The notes: generated by a model from the letters alone, not told the origin. Counted from the stretch's first letter, positions 8,550-18,749 are shown. The stretch: DNA of 64,000 nucleotides from an uncultured Eubacteriales bacterium (GCA_934444645.1 CAKSCV010000012.1:1-64000), one strand, 5' to 3'. Translations and numbers: made by a program.

Positions 8550-10385
8550 ATGCATTCCCTCAAAACCAAATTTATTGCCCTGTTTTTAGCTATTTTCACC
8601 GCTTTTTCCTGCGTTGCCGCCGAAGTGACCGAACAAGGTGCAGCTCCGGAAAACGCCGCTGACACACAGACCGTTTCCGACAGTGACGCTTCCGGCGAAC
8701 CCGGCAAAGCGGACGAGTCCGAAAACGCTGCTCCCGCCGACACGGACGATACCAACAAAGCCGAAGCCGATGAAGCCCCAAGCGATTCGGACAACCAAAC
8801 GGAAACCGGCACGGACAGCACGCCGAAGCAGAAGATCCCGTACTTCGTGCAGCCCTCCGACTATCTCTACCGCGCGTTCAACGAGGTCATGAACCTGTAT
8901 GTTGACCGGCATCTGTACGAATTCACCCGTGAAGAGCTGTTGGAAAAATTCGCCTACGACATCATCAAAAACCATCCCGAAATGTATGAGGCTTTCTTAA
9001 ACGACCTTCTCGGCACGATGGACAAGTACAGCGGCTATCACGAAAGCAGTTCCGGCTTTTTATCGGTCAAATCCTCCAACGCAGGCTTCGGTATCGTTCT
9101 TGTCGCTGACGGCGAAAACCTGAAAATCGACAAAGTGACGACCGATTCGCTTGCCGAAAAAGCCGGCTTGAAGCAAGGCGATATCTTACGCAAGGTTATG
9201 AACTACGATATTGCCGGCCTTACCCTGAATGCCGTTTCGGAGCTGTTAAAAAGCAACTACGCTTATCTCAGCGTCAAGGGCGAAGACGGCAAATACGCCG
9301 ACTACAATCCGTTAACCGCTCTCACGGTCGAACGGGACGGCGTTTTATACGACTTTTATCTGCAAAAGGGCGTTGTCAACCGCGAGGAGCTTTCCTATGG
9401 GTCGATCACGCAGCGCGACGAGGAAATCGGTTACATTCGGATTTCCAGCTTTCTGTCCGACTCGCTGCCTAAGGAATTCGAGAACGCCGTGCGCGACATC
9501 CACGCAAACGGCATGACCGGACTCATCATTGATCTTCGCGACAACGGAGGCGGTTCGCTCGATTTGGTCACACACATGGCCGAATTATTCGTCGATGAAG
9601 GCGAGATCACGCACTATCTGCACAGCCGCGACATGGAGGCTCCGCAAGAGGTGCGCTCCTCCTGCAAAGAACCGCTTAAATTCGAAAAAATCGCGGTTTT
9701 GGTCAATGAAAACACCGCCTCTGCGGCCGAACTTATGGCAAGCATCTTGCGTAACAAGGCCGGTGCGGTGTTAGTCGGAAAAACTACCTACGGCAAAGCA
9801 CTCGGTCAAAGCGTTTTCAACTTTGTCGCCGGCGACACCATCACCATCACCACCTACGAGGTGCTCGACGCCAACGGCGAAAGCTACAACGAAAAGGGCT
9901 TAATTCCCGAATTGGTTCTCGATAACGTTGAATGCCTGTATGAATTCCCGACCGATCTCGGCGTGTTCAACCATCAGAATTATACAAGCATCACAGCCGG
10001 CGTGTACAGCGACGCGTGCCTTGCCCTTGAAAAGCGGTTGGTGCTGCTCGGCTATTTGCAGGAAAGCCGCGCCGACGGTATTTGGGATGACACCACTTCG
10101 CTTGCCGTGCGCATTTTGCAGGTTCACTATGGTGTCAATGCGCCGTATTTCGGTTACCTCGACGACGCAACCGTCACACGCATCACCGCTCTTGTCAACA
10201 GTTACAAAGAACGCACCTATTACGAAGACAGCCAGCTTGATGTGGCTCTCATCTATCACCAATCGTTCTCCCAGGCAAAACGCCTGATTGCCGAAAAGCA
10301 AAAGCTCGCCAAAGACGAAAAACAGAAGATCGCGGAAAATGCCGCTCGTTTGGAAGCCTTGGACGACGCAGGATTGTTAGGCTGA
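8550..10385 (+). CDS. S41-family C-terminal processing protease (CtpA-like)
   Basis: A 611-residue exported serine protease. A hydrophobic signal (residues 1-25) is followed by a 70-residue acidic, Thr/Ala-rich linker, an N-terminal helical part, a PDZ domain (AGFGIVLVADGE, AEKAGLKQGDIL, about 175-250), and the S41 core with IDLRDNGGGSLD, the catalytic serine in NTASAAELMAS and lysine in GKTTYGKALGQ. A C-terminal peptidoglycan-binding-like module (LEKRLVLLGYLQESRADGIW) and a Lys/Glu-rich tail follow. It likely acts at the cell surface. An inverted repeat TTGTCCG/CGGACAA lies just upstream. Confidence 0.9.
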   Translation: MHSLKTKFIALFLAIFTAFSCVAAEVTEQGAAPENAADTQTVSDSDASGEPGKADESENAAPADTDDTNKAEADEAPSDSDNQTETGTDSTPKQKIPYFVQPSDYLYRAFNEVMNLYVDRHLYEFTREELLEKFAYDIIKNHPEMYEAFLNDLLGTMDKYSGYHESSSGFLSVKSSNAGFGIVLVADGENLKIDKVTTDSLAEKAGLKQGDILRKVMNYDIAGLTLNAVSELLKSNYAYLSVKGEDGKYADYNPLTALTVERDGVLYDFYLQKGVVNREELSYGSITQRDEEIGYIRISSFLSDSLPKEFENAVRDIHANGMTGLIIDLRDNGGGSLDLVTHMAELFVDEGEITHYLHSRDMEAPQEVRSSCKEPLKFEKIAVLVNENTASAAELMASILRNKAGAVLVGKTTYGKALGQSVFNFVAGDTITITTYEVLDANGESYNEKGLIPELVLDNVECLYEFPTDLGVFNHQNYTSITAGVYSDACLALEKRLVLLGYLQESRADGIWDDTTSLAVRILQVHYGVNAPYFGYLDDATVTRITALVNSYKERTYYEDSQLDVALIYHQSFSQAKRLIAEKQKLAKDEKQKIAENAARLEALDDAGLLG

Positions 10386-10455
10386 ACATCAACATTCATA
10401 TTTCGTTCCGGAACACATGACCGGACGTTTAACACAACTTCGGAGGAAAACAAAC

Positions 10456-13005
10456 ATGGAAGAAATCAACAAGGCGCCCAACATTACACAGGTGGAAATA
10501 GCGACAGAGGTCAAACGCTCGTTCATCGACTATGCCATGTCGGTCATCGTGGACCGTGCGCTGCCGGACGTGCGCGACGGCTTGAAGCCGGTTCACCGCC
10601 GCATTCTGTTTGCCATGAGCGAGGATGGCTTAACCAGCACAAAGCCGTTCCGCAAATCGGCAACCACCGTCGGTAACGTACTCGGTCACTACCATCCGCA
10701 CGGCGATGCTTCGGTTTATGATGCGCTTGTCCGTCTTGCCCAGCCTTTCTCCATGCGCTATCCGCTCGTCGAAGGCCACGGCAACTTCGGTAACGTGGAC
10801 GGCGACCCGCCTGCCGCTTACCGTTATACCGAAGCGCGTATGGCAAAGCTTGCCGACGAAATGCTTGCCGATATCGGCAAGGATGTTGTGGACTTTATGC
10901 CCAACTTCGATAATAAGCTAAAAGAACCGACCGTTCTGCCGGCGCGTTTTCCGAATCTGCTTGTCAACGGCTCGATCGGTATTGCCGTCGGTATGGCCAC
11001 CAACATTCCGCCGCACAACATGAATGAGATCATCGACGGCGTGATCCATCTCATGTATCACCCGGACTGCGACATTCCGGAGCTCATGAACTTCATCAAA
11101 GGTCCGGATTTCCCGACCTATGCCACCATTCACGGCACCGCCGGCATTTACGAAGCCTACATGACCGGCCGCGGCAAGATCTATGTCCGCGCCAAAACCG
11201 AATTTGAAGAGCATAACGGCAGAACCTCCATCATCATTTCCGAAATTCCCTATCAGGTCAACAAGACCACGCTCATCGAAACCATGGCAAATTTGGTTAA
11301 AGACAAGCGCATCGATGGCATTTCCGCCATCCGCGACGAATCCGGCAGAGCCGGTATGCGCATTGTGGTTGAGGTCAAGCGCGAAGCCAATGCAAACGTG
11401 GTTTTGAACCTGTTATTCAAATATACCCAACTGCAGGACACCTTTGCCGTCAATATGCTTGCGCTTGTCAACGGCGAACCGAAAACGCTCAACCTCAAGC
11501 AAATGCTCCGCCACTACATCGACTACCAGATGGAGGTCGTGGAACGCCGCATCCGCTTTGATTTGAACAAGGCCAAAGCGCGTGCGCACATTGTCGAGGG
11601 CTTGAAGATCGCCATCGACAACATCGACGAAGTCATCAAAATCATCCGCTTCACGCCCGGCGGCATTCCCGAAGTCAAGAAAAAGCTCATTGAACGCTTT
11701 GAACTCACCGAAATCCAGGCAAATGAAATCGTTCAGATGCCGCTCGGTAAATTATCCGGCTTGGAAATCGACAAGCTGCTCGAAGAATTGGACGCCTTGC
11801 ACGCCAAAATCAAGGAGCTCACGGAAATTCTCGCCGATGACAACAAGGTGCACGATATCTTGCGCGATGAGCTTCTCGAAATCAAACGCCGCTACGGCGA
11901 CGAACGCCGCACGCGTATCGAAGCGGTCGCAAACGAAATCGTTCTGGAAGACCTCATCGAACGCAAGGACTGCGTCATCACCATTTCCAACCACGGCTAC
12001 ATCAAGCGTATGCCGGTAGACACCTACACCGCCCAAAAACGCGGCGGCAAGGGCATTACCGCCATGAGCACCAAGGAAGAGGATTTCGTTCAGAACGTCT
12101 TTATCGCCAACAGCCACAACTATATCATGATGTTCTCCAACCTCGGCAAGGTGTTCGTCAAGAAAGCCTATGAACTGCCCGAAGCGTCCCGTACCGCCAA
12201 AGGCACCAACCTTATCAACATCGTTGAGCTTGCGCCCGAAGAACAAATCACGGCCTATGTGCCGCTTGAATCGCTGACCGATGAAAACCTGTATCTGACC
12301 ATGGTTACCAAATACGGCGTTATCAAGCGCACCTCGCTTGACCTTTACAAAAACATCCGCCGTGCAGGACTTATCGCCATCAATCTCGATGAGGGCGACG
12401 AATTACTGTACGTTCTCAAAACCGACGGCAGCTGCAACATGCTGCTTGCCACGCACAACGGCCTTTCGGTCTACTTTGACGAAAACGACGCACGTCCGCT
12501 CGGCAGAGGCGCACGCGGCGTGAGAGCCATCACGCTTGCCGAAAACGACTTTGTGGTCGGCGCGGTCGCCTGTGCCAAGGATGAAACGCGCACGGTGCTT
12601 ACCATCACCGAAAACGGACTCGGCAAACGCACTGAGCTTGCCGAATTCTCCCTCCACAACCGCGGCGGCAAGGGCATGAAGTGCCACAACTTAAACAGCC
12701 GCACCGGACTTCTCAACGGCATTGCGTTAGTAAGCGATGACGACGACGTCATGCTCATCACCAACACCGGCACCATCATCCGCACCCACGTCGACGAAAT
12801 TTCGTTAATCGGACGCACCGCTTCGGGCGTTCGCGTCATGCGCACCGGTGACGATGTGAAGATCACCGGCTTTACGGTGGTCGAAAAGAGCGACGAAGAG
12901 GAAGCGGAGAATCTCGAAGGCACTGAAAATGCCGAAAATCCGGAAAATGCCGACATCTCGCCCGAAACGGCGGACGAAACGGCAGACCCCGAAGCAAACG
13001 AATAA
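10456..13005 (+). CDS. gyrA: DNA gyrase subunit A
   Basis: The 849-residue topoisomerase subunit that breaks and rejoins DNA. The winged-helix start DYAMSVIVDRALPDVRDGLKPVHRRIL, catalytic tyrosine in AYRYTEARM, GyrA coiled coil and six beta-pinwheel blades are present; the gyrase box is QKRGGKG. The C-terminal tail is long and acidic. In the quinolone-resistance region the sequence is HPHGDASVYD, so Ala85 sits where E. coli has Ser83. The ATG at 10456 has CGGAGG 11 nt upstream. gyrB is not in the window. Confidence 0.98.
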   Translation: MEEINKAPNITQVEIATEVKRSFIDYAMSVIVDRALPDVRDGLKPVHRRILFAMSEDGLTSTKPFRKSATTVGNVLGHYHPHGDASVYDALVRLAQPFSMRYPLVEGHGNFGNVDGDPPAAYRYTEARMAKLADEMLADIGKDVVDFMPNFDNKLKEPTVLPARFPNLLVNGSIGIAVGMATNIPPHNMNEIIDGVIHLMYHPDCDIPELMNFIKGPDFPTYATIHGTAGIYEAYMTGRGKIYVRAKTEFEEHNGRTSIIISEIPYQVNKTTLIETMANLVKDKRIDGISAIRDESGRAGMRIVVEVKREANANVVLNLLFKYTQLQDTFAVNMLALVNGEPKTLNLKQMLRHYIDYQMEVVERRIRFDLNKAKARAHIVEGLKIAIDNIDEVIKIIRFTPGGIPEVKKKLIERFELTEIQANEIVQMPLGKLSGLEIDKLLEELDALHAKIKELTEILADDNKVHDILRDELLEIKRRYGDERRTRIEAVANEIVLEDLIERKDCVITISNHGYIKRMPVDTYTAQKRGGKGITAMSTKEEDFVQNVFIANSHNYIMMFSNLGKVFVKKAYELPEASRTAKGTNLINIVELAPEEQITAYVPLESLTDENLYLTMVTKYGVIKRTSLDLYKNIRRAGLIAINLDEGDELLYVLKTDGSCNMLLATHNGLSVYFDENDARPLGRGARGVRAITLAENDFVVGAVACAKDETRTVLTITENGLGKRTELAEFSLHNRGGKGMKCHNLNSRTGLLNGIALVSDDDDVMLITNTGTIIRTHVDEISLIGRTASGVRVMRTGDDVKITGFTVVEKSDEEEAENLEGTENAENPENADISPETADETADPEANE

Positions 13006-13018
13006 ATCCGACTCGGTC

Positions 13019-13513
13019 ATGACGCTTTACACTTATCCGAAACACGGGCTGCATACCCGTGCCGACACCGACCGGCTGATCGCACAAAGCCTTGCACGTT
13101 TTTTGCCGGATTTGCCGAAACCGTCCGTGCTTCTTCGTACCGCAAGCGGAAAGCCCTTTTTTGAAGGCGGCTTTCCGCAGCTGGGCGTGACACATTCCGA
13201 TTCACTGGTCATCATCGCCCTTGCCGACACACCGTTCGGCATCGACTGCGAGGACAGGGAGCGCCGCGTGAAGCACCGTGACGCGCTATGCAAACGCTTT
13301 TTCTCGACAGCCGAGCAGGCTTTTGTTAAGAACGCCGGCACGGAAGAGGAAAAAACGCGTCGGTTTCTCGAAATCTGGGTCAAAAAAGAAGCCTATGTCA
13401 AATATACCGGCGAAGGCTTAAAAGCCCTTGCCGCCGTCGATACAACCACACTTTCCGGACGCTTTGAAAACCGTTCGGACGAACAACACATTCTTTATAT
13501 CTATTATCCGTAG
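13019..13513 (+). CDS. 4'-phosphopantetheinyl transferase, Sfp-type
   Basis: Transfers phosphopantetheine from CoA to carrier proteins. The magnesium-binding motif GIDCED (near residue 76) and the downstream WVKKEAYVKYTGEGL are diagnostic. At 164 residues it is a short Sfp-like form. The ATG at 13019 starts 13 nt after the gyrA stop; no clear Shine-Dalgarno sequence is seen, so translation may be coupled to gyrA. Confidence 0.85.
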   Translation: MTLYTYPKHGLHTRADTDRLIAQSLARFLPDLPKPSVLLRTASGKPFFEGGFPQLGVTHSDSLVIIALADTPFGIDCEDRERRVKHRDALCKRFFSTAEQAFVKNAGTEEEKTRRFLEIWVKKEAYVKYTGEGLKALAAVDTTTLSGRFENRSDEQHILYIYYP

Positions 13514-13537
13514 TCCTATCCGAAAAGAGGAATTCCC

Positions 13538-14656
13538 ATGGCTGACAAAGTGCCGGTATTCGGCAAAAGTCTTTATGACTACATAAACGATGAAAATATG
13601 ACACAAAATGAAAATGGTGTCAAGATTCCCGGCGACTGCACAAGTGCCTTCGAACGAGCCTTTGCCGATGCTGTCGAAAAGAAAAACACGCTTTTGACGA
13701 TTCCCGCCGGCGATTTTGCGGTGTATAAGCCGTTATGCCTGCCGAGCGGTCTGTTTCTCGATGTTCATCCGCACGCGGAAATTGATTTTTGCGGATTCGA
13801 AACGGATGAAAATGCAGAAAATATCCGTGTTCGCGGCGGCATTTGGCGCTTGCAGGGCGACGCGGCGGATGTATGCGCCTTTGAATTTTCGGACGCACGC
13901 GGCATAACGCTTGAAAACGCCAAAATTTACAGCGGACGCGGTGCGGCCATCGGGCTGTACGGCGGAAACGATATCCGTGTTGAAAACTGCTCATTCTACG
14001 GAATGCCCGGAACAAACGACACGGCAAGTGCCGGGATCCTGTTAGGCGGCACGTCGAACGAGGTTTCCTTAGAGGGCATTTATTCACACGGTTGTGACCG
14101 TTTGATCGAGCTTACCGCCGGTTCCTGCTTAAAACGCTTTTCGGCAAAAACCGTCACCAGCGACGACTGCCTGTATTTTCTGTATAGCGACCATGCGAAG
14201 ATCCGGAACGCGGTGCTGCACGATATCTCAGGCTGTGCACACGCAGATGCGGTCTATGTGGCAGACTGCACAGTAGAAAAGCTCGAAATGCGCGGTCTTG
14301 ATTTATACAACGGCTTTTTTGTGTTTGAGCGCAACCACATCGGAAACGTGCGTTTGGAGCACTTCCGCCGCCGCTACGACCTCGACAAAAACGCTGCCAC
14401 CAAGGCAACCTTATATATTACCGGGCAAGCGTGCGCCATCGCGGCAGACATCGTGTCGCTCGACTCGATTTTGCGCACCGGCAAGCTTTGCCCGAATATC
14501 AAGCTTGCGGCTGCACGCCGCTCTTCACCGCTCATCCAGCCGGATACGCCGTTTGTCTACACATTTCATGCCGGACTTTCCGAAACGGACACCTACATCA
14601 TGCCGTCCGGCAGCTTTGACGGCTTCAGCATGACCGAAAAAACGCCGGAAAACTGA
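13538..14656 (+). CDS. Right-handed beta-helix (pectate-lyase-fold) protein
   Basis: A 372-residue protein without a signal peptide. It starts with a segment typical of pectate-lyase-like proteins (CTSAFERAFADAVEKKNTL, IPAGDF) and continues with beta-helix rungs (IRVRGGIW, ITLENAKIY, IRVENCSFYG, VSLEGIYSHGCD). This fold is used by glycan-acting enzymes and some phage proteins. No catalytic triad can be assigned by eye. The ATG at 13538 follows GAGG. Confidence 0.6.
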   Translation: MADKVPVFGKSLYDYINDENMTQNENGVKIPGDCTSAFERAFADAVEKKNTLLTIPAGDFAVYKPLCLPSGLFLDVHPHAEIDFCGFETDENAENIRVRGGIWRLQGDAADVCAFEFSDARGITLENAKIYSGRGAAIGLYGGNDIRVENCSFYGMPGTNDTASAGILLGGTSNEVSLEGIYSHGCDRLIELTAGSCLKRFSAKTVTSDDCLYFLYSDHAKIRNAVLHDISGCAHADAVYVADCTVEKLEMRGLDLYNGFFVFERNHIGNVRLEHFRRRYDLDKNAATKATLYITGQACAIAADIVSLDSILRTGKLCPNIKLAAARRSSPLIQPDTPFVYTFHAGLSETDTYIMPSGSFDGFSMTEKTPEN

Positions 14657-14690
14657 TTTTCAAACCTCTCCGAAAGGATTTCACGTTTTT

Positions 14691-15569
14691 ATGTGGTACA
14701 CCTCCGATTTTAACGATTATGAGCTTTTGGACACCTCCGACGGCGAACGTCTCGAACGTTGGAAGGATATCCTTCTCATCCGTCCCGACCCGCAGGTTCT
14801 GTGGAAAAATGTGCGCCGCCATCCGCTGTGGACAAAAGCAAATGCACACTACCACCGTTCCGCCAAGGGCGGCGGATCATGGGAAATCCGCCATTTGGAC
14901 GACGACCTGCTAAACAAAGGCTGGCGCATCGACCGCAAAAAGCTGTCGTTCTGCGTGCGGCCGACCGGCTTCAAGCACACCGGCGTTTTCCCGGAGCAGG
15001 CGGTCAACTGGGATTTCATTACGGAAAAAATCGAAGGTGCCGGAAGACCTGTCTCGGTTCTCAACCTGTTTGCCTACACCGGCGGTGCAACGCTTGCCGC
15101 GGCAAGCGCGGGAGCGGCGGTCTGCCATGTGGATGCCTCGAAGGGCATTGTCGCATGGGCAAAGGAAAATGCGGCTCTTTCGGGACTTAGCGACGCGCCG
15201 ATCCGCTACATTGTGGACGACTGCAAAAAGTTCATCGAGCGCGAGATCCGCCGCGGCCACACATACGACGCCATCATCATGGATCCGCCCTCCTACGGCC
15301 GAGGACCGGGCGGCGAGGTGTGGAAGCTTGAGGACGGTGTGGATGAGCTTGTGTCGCTTGCCGCAAGACTTCTTTCGGACAATGCGCTGTTCATGCTCAT
15401 CAATTCCTATACAGCAGGCCTTTCCGCGTCAACCATGGGCTATCTGTTGGAATTACACGTCCGCGCCTCTCACGGCGGCAAGGTAAATGCCGAAGAAATC
15501 GGCATTCCCGTCACCCAAACCGGTGCGGTCCTTCCCTCCGGCAGCAGCGCACGGTGGGAAAACGGCTGA
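14691..15569 (+). CDS. Class I SAM-dependent methyltransferase (RlmI/YccW-like)
   Basis: A 292-residue methyltransferase. SAM-binding motif LNLFAYTGGATLAAASAGA (about 122-141), the acidic loop VDASKG and the catalytic motif MDPPSYGRG (about 200) match the PF10672 family, whose characterised members methylate cytosine in 23S rRNA. It lacks the PUA domain of RlmI. The nucleic-acid target here is inferred, not shown. Confidence 0.8.
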   Translation: MWYTSDFNDYELLDTSDGERLERWKDILLIRPDPQVLWKNVRRHPLWTKANAHYHRSAKGGGSWEIRHLDDDLLNKGWRIDRKKLSFCVRPTGFKHTGVFPEQAVNWDFITEKIEGAGRPVSVLNLFAYTGGATLAAASAGAAVCHVDASKGIVAWAKENAALSGLSDAPIRYIVDDCKKFIEREIRRGHTYDAIIMDPPSYGRGPGGEVWKLEDGVDELVSLAARLLSDNALFMLINSYTAGLSASTMGYLLELHVRASHGGKVNAEEIGIPVTQTGAVLPSGSSARWENG

Positions 15570-15622
15570 CCGTTTGCCAAAATGGAAATAACTCATTTTA
15601 ATCAATATACAGGAGATCTTTC

Positions 15623-17287
15623 ATGGACGACAACAAGAATTTTTCCCGTCCCGAACCGGAAAACCTCCCTCACACACCAAACGCTGACAATGCTTCGGAC
15701 ACGGCAGACGATATTGACGATGTCATCAAGATTTTTCACAAGGACAACGGCGATATCCATTTACGCAAAGACCAGTCCTTTTCGATTCATACAGGTTCGG
15801 GCACACCGACGCCCACCAAGGTGGATTTTGATGCCGTAAAACCGCGTCGGCCGGAACCCGATAATACGCAGAGAGTGCTGTCGGATACTCCGACCGTGCC
15901 GAATGCGCCGCACAATTCGAATCAGCCGCCGCAGTCAAACGCACCGCACGCAAGCATTGCCGCAACCACCGATACGCCGTATGTCAGACCGACCACTGCT
16001 AACAGACAGACGCCATCCAAGCATTCCTCTGACGGCAGCTCCGCAAAGAAAAACGCCGCCCGTGCAGTCAGTCTGGACGATTTCAACCGCGGCGAAAACG
16101 CAGCACGCAACGCCAAAAAGCAAAAGAATGACGGAAAAGTCAAGGTTTCTTTCCTTGGCTCAACCTCGTTCGGCGTGGCAAAGTTAGTCGTGTATATCGC
16201 CTTTGTGGCATTCTGCTCATTTTTGATTATCAACACGGTCGTCAATGTCGGAAACGATGTTTTCGCCTTTGTCAAAAAGGATGCAAACGGAAATTCGGTG
16301 GCAGAACTGCGCGAAGATATGAACGTTACAGTGACTCTGCCGGAGGGTGCGACCACTGCCGATGTAGCAGAAATCTTAAAAAAAGCCGGTGTCATCAAAT
16401 ATCCGAGCGTGTTTGAACAATTCGCCAAGTTCCGCATTTCCAAGCGTTCTTACTTGACCGGCAAATATTTGACCGGCGAAGTGACCGTCAATCCGCTCAT
16501 GAACTACGATACGCTTATTAACACCCTTTCCGATTACGAACGCAGCCGCAGCGGCACCGTGCGCATCACCTTCCCCGAAGGTCTTACCGTCAAGGAGATC
16601 CTCAAGCTGTTCGAGGAAAACGGTGTCGGCCGGAAGGACGACTTTACCGACGCGCTTCAGAATCATGAATACGATTTCAAATTCTGCAAAAATCTGACCA
16701 AGGAAAAGCTGTCCGAATACCGCTTTGACACCGATTACAGCTACCGGTTAGAGGGCTATCTGTTCCCGGACACCTACGATTTCTATTTGGACGAAAATCC
16801 GGTTTCCGCCATCAACAAGCTTCTTGTCAACTTCAACAAAAAGTTCGAAGAGGAATTCTATGAACGCTGCGACGAGCTTGGCATGACGGTGGACGAAATC
16901 ATCACGCTTGCCTCCATGATCGAAAAAGAAGGCAAAAACGCCGAGGATTACTATATCATATCCTCCGTCTTCCACAACCGTCTGAAGAACAGCGCAAACT
17001 TCCCGTACCTCAACTCCGACGCCACCCTGCAATATGCCCTTACCGAGCGAAGCGGCCCGTACGGATTAGATACCTCCTTCGATCATCCCTACAACACCTA
17101 TAAATATAAGGGTCTGCCGCCCGGACCGATCTGCAATCCCGGCACGGAAGCCATTTATGCAGCCCTCTATCCGGAAAAGACCTCGTATTACTATTTCTAC
17201 ACCAAGCGCAACGGCGAAACGGTCTACTCCAAGACCTTTGAAGAGCATCAAAACCAAGTCAACGCCGACAAAGCAACCGCAAACTGA
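15623..17287 (+). CDS. mltG: Endolytic murein transglycosylase MltG
   Basis: Cleaves nascent glycan strands at the membrane and so sets glycan length. A long disordered cytoplasmic region (1-180, rich in Pro, Asn and Thr) is followed by one membrane span (VVYIAFVAFCSFLIINTVV, about 190-208), a LysM-like region (PEGATTADVAEILKKAGVI) and the YceG/MltG domain with the catalytic glutamate in ASMIEKEGK and the HNRL...YLNSDATLQYAL motif. Total 554 residues. ATG 15623 has AGGAGA upstream. Confidence 0.95.
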   Translation: MDDNKNFSRPEPENLPHTPNADNASDTADDIDDVIKIFHKDNGDIHLRKDQSFSIHTGSGTPTPTKVDFDAVKPRRPEPDNTQRVLSDTPTVPNAPHNSNQPPQSNAPHASIAATTDTPYVRPTTANRQTPSKHSSDGSSAKKNAARAVSLDDFNRGENAARNAKKQKNDGKVKVSFLGSTSFGVAKLVVYIAFVAFCSFLIINTVVNVGNDVFAFVKKDANGNSVAELREDMNVTVTLPEGATTADVAEILKKAGVIKYPSVFEQFAKFRISKRSYLTGKYLTGEVTVNPLMNYDTLINTLSDYERSRSGTVRITFPEGLTVKEILKLFEENGVGRKDDFTDALQNHEYDFKFCKNLTKEKLSEYRFDTDYSYRLEGYLFPDTYDFYLDENPVSAINKLLVNFNKKFEEEFYERCDELGMTVDEIITLASMIEKEGKNAEDYYIISSVFHNRLKNSANFPYLNSDATLQYALTERSGPYGLDTSFDHPYNTYKYKGLPPGPICNPGTEAIYAALYPEKTSYYYFYTKRNGETVYSKTFEEHQNQVNADKATAN

Positions 17288-17302
17288 TTTGCACAAAGTC
17301 CG

Positions 17303-17350
17303 GCGGTTCCCGCAAGACAAGCCTTCGGGAACCGCTGTTTTGTCTTTTTG
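17303..17350 (+). terminator. Rho-independent terminator after mltG
   Basis: A 10-bp perfect stem (GCGGTTCCCG at 17303-17312 with 17326-17335) is followed by TGTTTTGTCTTTTTG. Confidence 0.9.
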
Positions 17351-17380
17351 TCTTGTCATGTGCCGAAAGGATCAATTGCC

Positions 17381-18634
17381 ATGAATAAATGCCCGGAAAT
17401 TTTGGCTCCTGCCGGAAATTTTGAAAAAATGACCTTTGCCGTCCGCTATGGGGCGGACGCCGTATACGGTGCCGGAAAGGATTTCGGTATGCGCGCCGCC
17501 TCCGAGAATTTTTCGGACGACGAACTGATACGGGCGGTGAACTACTGCCACGAGCGAAACGTGAAATTTTATGTCACGGTCAACATTCTGCCGCATGAAA
17601 ACGAGCTGCCGGCTTTGGTCGACTATCTCACCTTTTTGGAAAACCAAGTAAAGCCCGACGCGCTCATTGTTTCGGACATGGGCGTATTTTCGCTTGCCAA
17701 AACCTATGCACCGCATATCGACTTACATATTTCCACCCAATCCAGCACCGTCAATTCCGAAGCCTGCAAGCTGTATGCCGCAATGGGTGCAACGCGCGTG
17801 GTGCTGGCGCGCGAAATGACGCTTGCCGAAATCCGCACGCTTCGAAAGAACATTCCCGAAGAACTGGAGCTGGAAGCGTTTGTCCACGGCGCAATGTGCG
17901 TGTCCTATTCGGGCCGATGCCTGTTATCCGGCTTTTTCACCGGACGCGATGCCAACCACGGCAAATGCGCCCAACCCTGCCGTTGGGAATACACGGAAAG
18001 CGAAAAAACCGCCGAAGTCTGCGAAATCAAGCGTCCCGACACGCCGCTTTCCCTTGTGGAGGATGCGCGCGGCACGTATATGTTCAGCTCCAAGGATATG
18101 TGCATGATCGAACATATTCCCGAGCTTGTCGAAGCCGGCATCAACAGCTTCAAAATCGAAGGCCGCGTCAAGAGCGCGTATTACACCGCCGTCACAGCCA
18201 ACGCCTACAAAAACGAATTGAACCGGTATCTTGCCGACAAAGCGCACTATACCTTCGACGGCGACAGCCTGTATGAGCTTGAAAGCGTCAGCCACCGCGA
18301 ATATGCCACCGGCTTTTTCTTTGACGACTGCACGCAAAACGCGCAGATCACCCAAAACGGCGGCTACTTACGCGACAAAGCCTTTCTGGCCACCGTTTCG
18401 GAGATCGACGAAGAGGCCGGCCGTGCGCTTCTTTTGCAGCGCAACAAAGCCTGCGAGGGCGATGTGTGTGAATTGGTTTCGCCCGGCAAAAAATCGGTGC
18501 GCTTTACGCTTGCGGATCTGCGTGACACGGACGGTGAAAAAATCGACTCCGCGCCACACGCCAAAATGCTCTATTCCGTTAAGATGACCGTTTCCATGAA
18601 GGTCGGCGACATTGTGCGCGGTGCGGAAAGATAA
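17381..18634 (+). CDS. Peptidase U32 family protein (TrhP/YhbU-like)
   Basis: A 417-residue member of the U32 family. Seen: start EILAPAGNFEKM, ISTQSSTVNSE, and the cysteine cluster HGAMCVSYSGRCLLSGFFTGRDANHGKCAQPCRW (in parts) that defines the family and probably holds an iron-sulfur cluster. Related proteins such as TrhP take part in tRNA wobble-uridine 5-hydroxylation with prephenate; others were named collagenases. The tRNA role is the more likely one here. ATG 17381 chosen over an upstream TTG at 17348. Confidence 0.85.
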   Translation: MNKCPEILAPAGNFEKMTFAVRYGADAVYGAGKDFGMRAASENFSDDELIRAVNYCHERNVKFYVTVNILPHENELPALVDYLTFLENQVKPDALIVSDMGVFSLAKTYAPHIDLHISTQSSTVNSEACKLYAAMGATRVVLAREMTLAEIRTLRKNIPEELELEAFVHGAMCVSYSGRCLLSGFFTGRDANHGKCAQPCRWEYTESEKTAEVCEIKRPDTPLSLVEDARGTYMFSSKDMCMIEHIPELVEAGINSFKIEGRVKSAYYTAVTANAYKNELNRYLADKAHYTFDGDSLYELESVSHREYATGFFFDDCTQNAQITQNGGYLRDKAFLATVSEIDEEAGRALLLQRNKACEGDVCELVSPGKKSVRFTLADLRDTDGEKIDSAPHAKMLYSVKMTVSMKVGDIVRGAER

Positions 18635-18693
18635 CGAATCTTTTGCAATTTTTACCGTATGTTCAAATAAAATACAGACTGCGTATTATACTA

Positions 18694-18699
18694 TATAAT
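18694..18699 (+). promoter_or_regulatory. Candidate promoter (-10) of the rseP-ispG-polC block
   Basis: TATAAT at 18694-18699, about 50 nt ahead of rseP, in an AT-rich gap after the U32 gene. The matching -35 is weak (AATACA at a 17-nt spacer). Confidence 0.45.
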
Positions 18700-18749
18700 A
18701 GAAAAAATTATCGCGCAGTGCGTCCTGCAGAACACGGGAGGAAACCATT

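Noticed and set aside
10544..10846. Antisense frames within gyrA and other high-GC genes
   Set aside because: They are shadows of strong codon bias in the real genes and have no ribosome binding sites.
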